5,185 nucleotides of DNA from Elusimicrobiota bacterium (GTDB lineage: Bacteria; Elusimicrobiota; Elusimicrobia; 2-01-FULL-59-12; JACPXA01). Positions 1 through 5,185 of the stretch are shown here, in pieces. The stretch is taken from the NCBI GenBank assembly GCA_016196785.1, contig JACPXA010000087.1:1-5185 (forward strand), in the 5' to 3' direction. The first letter of the stretch is position 1, and every line of letters starts with the position of its first letter. The notes under the pieces were generated by a model that was not told the DNA's origin, did no database searches, and was given only the letters and a program-made list of their open reading frames with translations. The position numbers and the translations under genes were made by a program.

Positions 1-24
1 CGATTGCCTGCTTCGATCTCAAGT

Positions 25-111
25 GTTCCCCCTCGCCCTCCCCTCGGGGGGGGACGATGCCTAAGGACCCTCACCCGCCCTCCGGGCGGCCTCTCCCCAG
101 GAGGGAGAGGC
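25..111. repeat. GC-rich palindrome cluster downstream of smc (REP-like)
   Basis: Three stems lie side by side: 25-32 with 48-55 (eight pairs, one a G-T, including the run of eight G at 46-53), 75-80 with 84-89 (CCGCCC/GGGCGG, loop TCC), and 89-97 with 103-111. The wording CCCTCACCCG...GGGAGAGGC closely resembles, from memory, a very common extragenic repeat of Gram-negative genomes. No reading frame here looks genuine. Bases 1-24 carry nothing I can assign. Confidence 0.5.
89..111 (-). terminator. Hairpin just after the smc stop codon
   Basis: Four bases past the smc TAA (118-116), the transcript can form a 9-bp perfect stem (arms 111-103 and 97-89, GCCTCTCCC/GGGAGAGGC) with a 5-nt loop. 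This is a strong GC-rich 3' hairpin. It lacks the U-run of an intrinsic terminator, so it may instead stabilise the mRNA 3' end or only be a REP-like repeat. A second 6-bp stem (75-80 with 84-89) overlaps its last base. Confidence 0.35.
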
Positions 112-115
112 ATAA

Positions 116-3100
116 TTAGGCGGGGACGGGTTCTTGGGTCGGTTGGGGTTGGTCGGCGAGGCGGACGGAGAGGATCTTCGAGACCCCGAATTCCTCCATG
201 GTGACCCCATAGAGAACCGAAGCCATCTCCATGGTCCGTTTATTGTGCGTGATAATGATGAACTGGCTTTTTTCCGCGAACCGCTGGACCATCGCGACGA
301 ACCGTCGGACGTTGGATTCATCGAGCGGGGCATCCACCTCATCCAGCAGGCAGAAGGGACTCGGCTTGACCAGGAAGAAGGCAAACAAGAGCGCAATGGC
401 GGTGAGCGCTTTTTCGCCTCCGGAGAGCAGCACAATACTTTGGAGTTTCTTGCCTGGGGGTTGCGCGAGGATCTCCACCCCGGTCTCGAGGAGGTTATTC
501 GCGTCAGTGAGGAGGAGGTCCGCTTCTCCCCCATTGAAGAGCTGCGCGTAGACCTGACGAAAGTTTTCCCGTACCTGCTCGAAGGTCTGTCGGAATTGGG
601 TGCGGGTGGTTTCGTTGATTTTGGCAATGGCCTGGTGCAGGTCCTCCTTCGCCTTGAGCAGGTCTTGCTGTTGGCTCTGCAGGAACTGGAACCGTTCTTC
701 GAGCTGCGCGTACTCTTCCGGAGCCGCCAGGTTGACCGGCCCCATGAGCTCCAACCGGCGTCGAAGTTTTGCCGCCTCCTCCGGGTTGGGTGAGGGATCA
801 GCGAACCGGGTGCGTGCCTCCTCGATGGTCAGCCCCCACTGCTCTTGGAGTCGCCGGGTTGTATCGTTCTGCTCAAGTTGGAGGGTCTTGAGGTCGAGGG
901 TGCAGCGATGCAGCGCCTCTTCCAGGACCGTGAGCTCTTGGCGAAGGTCAGCGACCCGGCGTTCTTGACCGGTGAAACGCTGGTGGAACTCGTTGCGGCT
1001 GGCCTGGATCTTCTGGAGGGTCTCTGTCCGCAGCGCCTTTTCTTGATCCAGCTGGGTAATGCGCAGCGTCTCTTGGGAGACGACCTCCTCTTGTGCCTGT
1101 CTGCGCGTCCGGAGCTGCTCAATCGTCTCGCGGGCCTCGGTCAGCTGCCGTTTGATGGCCTCTAGATCGCTTGTCACTCGAGCTTCCTCACGCTCTTTCG
1201 CGGCGACCCGCTCTCGCCAGCCACTGACCTTGGCGCGAAGGTCGCTTGAACAGTCTTGGTCGGCGGTGATCGCGGTCTGCAAGTCCGTGAGGATTCGATC
1301 CAGCTCCACCTGCCTGGCCAGACACTGTTGGATTTCCTGCTCGGCCTTGTGGAGTGAGGTGGTGTGCTGTTCCAACTCGTGTTGCGCCGCGGCGAGCTCA
1401 CCCTCGAGGTCTTCCTGCTCCTCGGCAGTGACCCGCAGTTCGGTGGTGGTGAGGTCAAGCTCTTGGGTGAGCCGGCGACCTTCTTCCTCAAAGGTTGGGA
1501 TGAGGTTGGTTTGACTCAGGGTGTCCTCGCGGGCGGTTTCCCAGGCAGCCGTGAGGGTCGCGAGGGCGTCAGAAAGTTCGTTCAATCGTTGGAGACAGGC
1601 GCTGCCCTCACTGATGAGCCGCTCCTCCTCGTGTTGCAGCCGGTCGGCCAGTTGGAGCGAGGAGGCCGTTCGGTCGGTGGGGATATCCGCCCCTCCTTGC
1701 AAAATCCCTTCGCTGGCCAGCATTTGGCCGCGGTACCACCACTTACTTACGAGAAATCGGAGGGCCTTCGCCGCCGCTGGCTCACACTCGATCACGTCCC
1801 ACAGCGACTTCCACCCTCGCGGCATGGAGAATGGAGACGAGGAAGGAAGCTCTGGGAGCCGTTCAAGCACGAGGAAGGTCGCCCGGCCCGCACCGGTGCT
1901 TCGCAGGTGCGCCATGGCCCGTTCCGCGGTGGTCACGGTGTCAGCGATGAGGTACGAGGCGCGGTTTCCGAGGACCGCATCCAGCAAGGGCAGAAAGGGG
2001 TCTGGCACCCGAATGACTCGGCCCACCGGTCCCCAAATTCCTTTCCAGCCGAGACTCATGACCGCTCGGGTCCCACTTACCTGCGGGTCTGCTGCCTCTG
2101 ACTCGGTGATCGCCTGAAGCCGGGTCTTGAGTTGGAGCGTCTGTTCCCGAACACGCGTGTGCTCCGCTTGCAGCCGCTGGATCTCTGTTTCCAGCCGACT
2201 CCGTTCAGCGCTCAAACGGTCCAAGGCGGCCCGACGTTCCTGTAACTCGTGCGCGTGTTCGCGCCGTTTGGCTTCCCAGGCCCCAAGCGATTCCTCGACA
2301 CGGACCTGCCGCGCGGCCGCCTTCGTTCGTTCTTCGCTCCGCCCCTTGAGCTCTTCTTCCTTGTGGGCCACCAATGAGGTCAGCCGGGTCATCTCGTTGC
2401 GCTCCCGGCTTTGCCCCGTGGAGAGTTCTAGGAGCCGTTCCTTGATCGTCACCAATTGCCCTTGGTGGGTATGCAGGCGCTGGCGGGCCTGCTCGAGGTG
2501 CTGTTCTACCGTAGAGAGATTGGCCTCCCAGTCCTTCCCCATGGTCCGAAGGCCGGAGAGCTCTTCCCTCAACTGTGTGCGTTGTCGCTCGGTGGCTGAC
2601 TGGGTGGCGGTCAACTCAGCAAGGGAGCGCTCAAGGTGCGCCACCCGCTCGGCCATTTCCCCGGCACGATCGCGGGCAGCGTCCCGGCGGTCTTCGGCCT
2701 TGGTGATTTCCACATCCAGCTGGGCGGCCCGCTGCTGGGCTTGGAGGAGCGCCTCCTCTTGTTCCTGCGCGGCTAACCGCACCGTCATCGCTTCCGCCTC
2801 CGCCTGGTGCAGTGAGCGTTGGATTTCCGCCACTCGCTCCCGCTCGCTTTCCTGGGCCTGCTCTGCGGTGGCAAGCCGTGAGAGGCGGTCGTTCAGCGAG
2901 GCCAGGAGGGCGGCGACCTCTAACGCCTTGAGGTCCTCCTGATACCGTTGGTACTGCCGGGCTTTTCGCACCGCTGCATCCATGTGATGGATCTGCTGTT
3001 GGTAAATGGCCAGGGAGTCGTTCAAGCGCAGCATGTCTTGCTCGACCCGCTCCAGTTTTCGCAAGGCCTCTTCCCGGCGCGCCTTATACTTGGACACCCC

Positions 3101-3631
3101 AGCCGCCTCCTCAAAGAGTTCACGTCGTTCTTCCGGTTTGGCGGAGAGGATGAATTCCACCTTGCCTTGCTCCATGAGGGAGTACCCCTCGGTCCCGATG
3201 CCGGTGTCGAGGAAGAGCTCTCGGATATCCCGCAGGCGACATTGGGTTTTATTCAGGAAATACTCTGATTCTCCGGAGCGGAACAGGCGGCGGGTCACGG
3301 TGATCTCGGTATAGTCCAGCGGCAGGCGATGGTCGCTGTTGTCGAAGGTGAGGGAGACCTCAGCGACGTTCGAAGGGGGACGGGTTGAGGAACCGTTGAA
3401 GATGACATCCAGCATCTCGTGGCCACGGAGGCTCTTCGCGGACATCTCCCCTAGGCACCAGCGGAGGGCATCTGCCACATTCGTTTTGCCGGCTCCATTG
3501 GGGCCTACGATCGCAGTGATGGTTCCCTTCAGCCCTCCGCCCACGCCCAGGTGGTTGTCGAGGACCAACTCCAGGCAGGTCGAGTCCGCAAAGGACTTAA
3601 AACCCGTTAACTCAAGCCGTTTCAGATGCAT
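116..3631 (-). CDS. smc: Chromosome segregation/condensin ATPase SMC
   Basis: SMC is the ATPase of the bacterial condensin complex (with ScpA and ScpB). It dimerises and loads on DNA to extrude loops and help separate sister chromosomes. The 1171 residues match the usual length of about 1,150-1,200. Seen in order: N-terminal head starting MHLKRLELTGFKSFAD, Walker A GPNGAGKT (43-50), SLRG (67-70), Q-loop around Q155, a long Glu/Arg/Gln/Leu-rich coiled-coil arm (about 181-510), hinge (about 531-647), returning arm (about 655-950), then the C-terminal head. The C-terminal head has signature LLSGGEK (1068-1074), Walker B ending LLDEVD with catalytic E1098, D-loop PLDESN, and switch H1129 in ITHNKR. 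The start is fixed by the canonical N-terminus, although no Shine-Dalgarno is visible. Oddities are about 12 extra residues before Walker A, a hinge shorter than usual and a Pro/Gln tail (PQPTQEPVPA). scpA and scpB are not in the window. Confidence 0.97.
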   Translation of the reverse strand: MHLKRLELTGFKSFADSTCLELVLDNHLGVGGGLKGTITAIVGPNGAGKTNVADALRWCLGEMSAKSLRGHEMLDVIFNGSSTRPPSNVAEVSLTFDNSDHRLPLDYTEITVTRRLFRSGESEYFLNKTQCRLRDIRELFLDTGIGTEGYSLMEQGKVEFILSAKPEERRELFEEAAGVSKYKARREEALRKLERVEQDMLRLNDSLAIYQQQIHHMDAAVRKARQYQRYQEDLKALEVAALLASLNDRLSRLATAEQAQESERERVAEIQRSLHQAEAEAMTVRLAAQEQEEALLQAQQRAAQLDVEITKAEDRRDAARDRAGEMAERVAHLERSLAELTATQSATERQRTQLREELSGLRTMGKDWEANLSTVEQHLEQARQRLHTHQGQLVTIKERLLELSTGQSRERNEMTRLTSLVAHKEEELKGRSEERTKAAARQVRVEESLGAWEAKRREHAHELQERRAALDRLSAERSRLETEIQRLQAEHTRVREQTLQLKTRLQAITESEAADPQVSGTRAVMSLGWKGIWGPVGRVIRVPDPFLPLLDAVLGNRASYLIADTVTTAERAMAHLRSTGAGRATFLVLERLPELPSSSPFSMPRGWKSLWDVIECEPAAAKALRFLVSKWWYRGQMLASEGILQGGADIPTDRTASSLQLADRLQHEEERLISEGSACLQRLNELSDALATLTAAWETAREDTLSQTNLIPTFEEEGRRLTQELDLTTTELRVTAEEQEDLEGELAAAQHELEQHTTSLHKAEQEIQQCLARQVELDRILTDLQTAITADQDCSSDLRAKVSGWRERVAAKEREEARVTSDLEAIKRQLTEARETIEQLRTRRQAQEEVVSQETLRITQLDQEKALRTETLQKIQASRNEFHQRFTGQERRVADLRQELTVLEEALHRCTLDLKTLQLEQNDTTRRLQEQWGLTIEEARTRFADPSPNPEEAAKLRRRLELMGPVNLAAPEEYAQLEERFQFLQSQQQDLLKAKEDLHQAIAKINETTRTQFRQTFEQVRENFRQVYAQLFNGGEADLLLTDANNLLETGVEILAQPPGKKLQSIVLLSGGEKALTAIALLFAFFLVKPSPFCLLDEVDAPLDESNVRRFVAMVQRFAEKSQFIIITHNKRTMEMASVLYGVTMEEFGVSKILSVRLADQPQPTQEPVPA

Positions 3632-3644
3632 GATGATAAGGGAA

Positions 3645-3682
3645 GGGGGACAGGTCTCTTATGGAATTGAGGCCTGTCCCCC
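3645..3682. repeat. GGGGGACAGG palindrome (REP-like hairpin)
   Basis: The left arm (3645-3658, beginning GGGGGACAGG) pairs with the right arm (3669-3682, ending CCTGTCCCCC) over 14 positions with a 10-nt loop. Thirteen are Watson-Crick pairs. The remaining one, 3655/3672, is a G-U wobble in plus-strand RNA and an A-C mismatch in the smc transcript. From memory, palindromes with GGGGACAG arms are frequent extragenic repeats in environmental bacteria and often belong to REP families mobilised by IS200/IS605-like (RAYT) transposases. That family assignment is inference. No transposase gene is in the window, and no poly-U follows on the smc strand. Confidence 0.6.
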
Positions 3683-3692
3683 GCCAAAGCAA

Positions 3693-3721
3693 GGGAACGG
3701 CCCCCCCTACTGACCGTTCCC
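3693..3721. repeat. GGGAACGG inverted repeat
   Basis: A perfect 8-bp inverted repeat: GGGAACGG at 3693-3700 and CCGTTCCC at 3714-3721, with a 13-base loop containing a run of seven C (plus strand). It stands 10 bp from the neighbouring GGGGGACAGG palindrome. Two adjacent, different palindromes resemble a compound REP element (BIME-like). It lacks a following U tract on either strand, so an intrinsic terminator is unlikely. Confidence 0.5.
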
Positions 3722-3729
3722 CAAATCGC

Positions 3730-3756
3730 GCCCTCGCAAGCGAAGCTTGCTCGGGC
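3730..3756. repeat. GCAAGC-GAA-GCTTGC hairpin
   Basis: A 6-bp perfect stem (3736-3741 with 3745-3750) closes a three-base GAA loop. Four further pairs (GCCC 3730-3733 with GGGC 3753-3756) lie outside a 2x2 internal mismatch. It is the first hairpin that would form in the smc leader transcript. It could be a third repeat unit or a structured part of the leader. No poly-U follows on the minus strand. Confidence 0.45.
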
Positions 3757-3821
3757 CTGAGCCACTTGCTCCGTGAGACGTCTCTCCGTTCAAGGAACCC
3801 TGGCATTCACAACGCAGGGGC

Positions 3822-3851
3822 AGTATAGCGAACCAAAACGAAGGTTGTCAA
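3822..3851 (-). promoter_or_regulatory. Sigma70-type promoter for smc
   Basis: On the minus strand a perfect -35 box TTGACA (3851-3846) is followed after 18 bp by TATACT (3827-3822), which matches TATAAT at five of six positions. Transcription would start near 3814-3816, giving an smc leader of about 180 nt. The -35 box begins only 12 bases after the etfA stop codon, so smc can be transcribed independently of etfBA. No clear terminator separates the genes, so read-through from etfA is also likely. Transcription start mapping has not been done; the call is from box match and spacing. Confidence 0.75.
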
Positions 3852-3874
3852 GCGAAAAATGGGTTAATTTTCGC
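3852..3874. repeat. A/T-rich inverted repeat over the etfA stop, next to the smc -35 box
   Basis: GCGAAAA (3852-3858) and TTTTCGC (3868-3874) form a perfect 7-bp inverted repeat with a 9-base centre. One arm lies in the last etfA codons; the other directly abuts the smc -35 box. It could be an operator or a weak transcript-end structure. Partial coding constraint (the Gly-Glu-Asn-stop codons) makes chance a real possibility. Confidence 0.25.
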
Positions 3875-5156
3875 CTTTGAGGTGTTTGAGTTCCTTGATG
3901 ACAGCCGGAATCAGCTCGTAGAGGTCGCCTTCCACGGCGAAGTTGGCAAGCTTCATCATGGGGGCTTCCGGGTCGGTGTTCATGGCGACGATCACATCCG
4001 AGGAGCTCATTCCGGCGAGGTGTTGGATCTGGCCGGATATCCCGCAGGCGATGTACAGCTTGGGACGGACGGTGCGGCCGGTGAGGCCAACCTGATGACG
4101 GTAAGGAATCCAGCCCGCGTCAACCACCGCGCGGCTTGCGCCCACCGCCGCGGAGAGGGTTTTGGCGAATTCCTCAATTAGCCGGAACCCTTCCGGTTTT
4201 CCCAGGCCGCGGCCGCCAGAAACGATGATCTCTGCCTGGCTGATGTCTTGGATTTCACTCTGCTCCGGGATGAACTGGGCAAATTTGGCCCGGACCTTCC
4301 ATTGGCTTGGGTCGGCCTTGACGGTGAGGATCTTCCCTTGTCGGCCTGGCTGCCGTTCCGCCCGGGGGAAGGCCATCGGCCGGACGGTCACCATCTCAGG
4401 CCGGTGTTTCTCACAGAGAATGGTCGCCATGAGGTTTCCGCCGAACGAAGGCCGTGTGGCGTGGAGCATACCCGTCTTCGGGTCAATGGCCAGCTCGGTG
4501 GCGTCCGCGGTAATGCCCGTGTGCGCGGTCACGGCGACCCGCGAGGCGAAGGACCGACCGAGGGTAGACGCCGACATCAAGAGCTTGTTGGGCTTTTCCT
4601 GTTTAATGAGATCCACCATCGCTTGGGTGTACACCTCGTCCAGGAACTGTTCAAAGATTGGGTGGTCGAAGACGTACACCTTGTCAGCCCCATGCTCAAT
4701 GAGGTCCTGCGAAAAGCCTTCGACCTGGTGACCGATAAGTACCGCAGCCAGTTCTTCATTCAGATCACCCGAGAGCTTTCGGCCAATGTTGAGCAGCTCA
4801 TAGATCGTGGGCATGAGCTTGCCGTGGCGCTGCTCAGCATAGCACCACACCCCATGATACAAGGCGGTGTCCACCGCCGTCGTGGAAATGACCTGCTCCT
4901 TTTCCATGACGATGGCGTGGAAGATGTCGGGATTTTTTCCCTTGGTTTTCTCGAAGAGGTTATCACAGGCTTCAACGCAGGCGCCGCAGAAGATGCATTT
5001 GTCAACATCAATCACGGCCAGCTTGGGCCACTTGACCCCCTTGGCCTTGTCTTCGGCCGGTCGGGGCACCATGTCAATGCACGGGACCGGACAGACCCGG
5101 GCGCAGGAGGAACAACCCGTACAGCGGTCCTGAAGCACATAAATCGTGTTCGGCAT
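3864..5156 (-). CDS. etfA: Electron transfer flavoprotein alpha subunit with N-terminal 2x[4Fe-4S] ferredoxin domain
   Basis: This is the alpha subunit of a heterodimeric cytoplasmic ETF, which carries electrons on FAD between dehydrogenases and a quinone- or ferredoxin-linked partner. At 430 residues it is about 110 longer than a plain EtfA (about 310-320), because of an N-terminal ferredoxin module. Two CxxCxxCxxxC motifs are visible: C12/C15/C18/C22 and C54/C57/C60/C64. The ETF-alpha N-terminal domain follows from about residue 100 (GVWCYAEQRHGKL), with TRPSFGGN at 234-241. The C-terminal FAD domain runs from about 310 to 415: VSGGRGLG, AVGASRAVVDAGW (S341, R342), QVGLTG (T359), GISGQIQHLAG (H379) and NTDPEAP. 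Ferredoxin-fused EtfA is known in, for example, the Acetobacterium caffeyl-CoA reductase complex (CarE), so electron bifurcation is possible but not shown here. The start lies one base after the etfB stop, has no clear Shine-Dalgarno, and is probably coupled to etfB translation. Confidence 0.95.
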   Translation of the reverse strand: MPNTIYVLQDRCTGCSSCARVCPVPCIDMVPRPAEDKAKGVKWPKLAVIDVDKCIFCGACVEACDNLFEKTKGKNPDIFHAIVMEKEQVISTTAVDTALYHGVWCYAEQRHGKLMPTIYELLNIGRKLSGDLNEELAAVLIGHQVEGFSQDLIEHGADKVYVFDHPIFEQFLDEVYTQAMVDLIKQEKPNKLLMSASTLGRSFASRVAVTAHTGITADATELAIDPKTGMLHATRPSFGGNLMATILCEKHRPEMVTVRPMAFPRAERQPGRQGKILTVKADPSQWKVRAKFAQFIPEQSEIQDISQAEIIVSGGRGLGKPEGFRLIEEFAKTLSAAVGASRAVVDAGWIPYRHQVGLTGRTVRPKLYIACGISGQIQHLAGMSSSDVIVAMNTDPEAPMMKLANFAVEGDLYELIPAVIKELKHLKGEN

Positions 5157-5157
5157 G

Positions 5158-5185
5158 TTAGAGCAGTTTCAGTTCACGCAGCTTC
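5158..5185 (-). CDS. etfB: 3' end of the upstream gene, probably ETF beta subunit (partial)
   Basis: Reading leftward from the window edge, one frame gives KLRELKLL followed by TAA at 5160-5158. One base (C) then separates this stop from the etfA ATG at 5156. Only eight codons are visible, so the product cannot be identified from its own sequence. The call rests on the almost universal etfB-etfA order and on the tight spacing, which fits coupled synthesis of two subunits made in equal amounts. A short basic/leucine-rich C-terminus ending in LKLL is common for EtfB as I recall it. The rest of the gene lies beyond the right edge. Confidence 0.7.

Larger units (their letters stand above)
3632..3816 (-). 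promoter_or_regulatory. Structured 5' leader of smc
   Basis: This is the inferred untranslated leader between the predicted smc start site and the ATG. It contains three hairpin-forming inverted repeats (3730-3756, 3693-3721 and 3645-3682). The last ends 13 nt before the start codon. The 13 bases next to the ATG read TTCCCTTATCATC on the mRNA and contain no purine-rich Shine-Dalgarno sequence. I do not recognise a known riboswitch or ribosomal-protein leader. A reading frame for 64 residues (3806-3612) crosses this leader and overlaps the smc start in another frame, but it looks like translated repeat DNA. Confidence 0.4.

Noticed and set aside
4..204. Plus-strand frame of 66 residues at the left edge
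   Set aside because: Arg/Gly/Pro-rich translation of the palindrome cluster and the smc 3' end; not a plausible protein.
134..793. Long plus-strand frame (219 residues) opposite the end of smc
   Set aside because: It lies antisense to the conserved SMC C-terminal head; its composition mirrors the smc codons and it has no recognisable motif. It is a shadow of smc.
1364..2101. Plus-strand frame of 245 residues opposite the SMC hinge and arm
   Set aside because: Antisense shadow in GC-rich coding DNA, with no start context and no domain. I considered whether it signalled a frame problem in the hinge, but the smc frame is open and in register on both sides.
3612..3806. Minus-strand reading frame of 64 residues in the smc leader, a possible upstream leader peptide
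   Set aside because: It has no ribosome site, runs through the hairpin repeats, resembles no family I know, and ends inside smc in another frame. It looks like translated repeat DNA.
3632..3863. Intrinsic terminator for etfA
   Set aside because: None of the hairpins in the spacer is followed by a U tract on the minus strand. The only T run (CATTTTTCGC) is itself an arm of a weak A/T-rich repeat.
1..5185. CRISPR array, tRNA/rRNA gene, defence or toxin-antitoxin system, integrase
   Set aside because: No regularly spaced direct repeats, no tRNA-like fold and no such protein motifs were seen. Almost all the DNA is accounted for by smc and etfA.

Overview
The window holds one complete smc gene and one complete etfA gene, plus the last codons of etfB, all read on the minus strand. 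In transcription order (right to left) the layout is etfB 3' end, etfA, a 232-bp spacer, smc, then about 115 bp of palindrome-rich non-coding DNA. Both complete genes look intact, with no frameshift or internal stop.

The organism is a bacterium with fairly GC-rich DNA. The SMC N-terminal head resembles, from memory, the form found in Nitrospirota, Planctomycetes/Verrucomicrobia and related environmental phyla (for example the stretch around Q155). An EtfA carrying a fused two-cluster ferredoxin domain fits anaerobes and chemolithotrophs. A Nitrospira-like or NC10-like organism is my best guess, with low confidence, because nothing in the window is diagnostic.

Right part (3864-5185): etfB and etfA are one base apart and are probably translationally coupled. 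They should form an electron-transferring flavoprotein whose alpha subunit has a 2x[4Fe-4S] ferredoxin module in front of the normal ETF-alpha domains. This suggests electron exchange with ferredoxin or another Fe-S partner, and possibly flavin-based bifurcation.

Middle (3632-3863): a near-consensus sigma70-type promoter for smc (TTGACA, 18 bp, TATACT) begins just after the etfA stop. It is followed by an inferred leader of about 180 nt with three separate hairpins. The last hairpin ends 13 nt before the smc ATG, where a Shine-Dalgarno sequence would be expected, and no Shine-Dalgarno is visible.

Left part (116-3631): smc encodes a full-length condensin ATPase of 1171 residues. All head motifs are present, but there are two apparent departures from the usual family: about 12 extra residues before Walker A and a hinge that looks about 20 residues short. 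Beyond its stop (1-115) lie GC-rich palindromes of the REP-like kind and no convincing gene.

The two genes have unrelated jobs (redox metabolism and chromosome organisation), and the separate promoter agrees with that. I see no CRISPR array, tRNA, rRNA, transposase or defence system. The window is mainly ordinary core genome; the points worth checking are the structured smc leader, the SMC variations and the ferredoxin-fused ETF.
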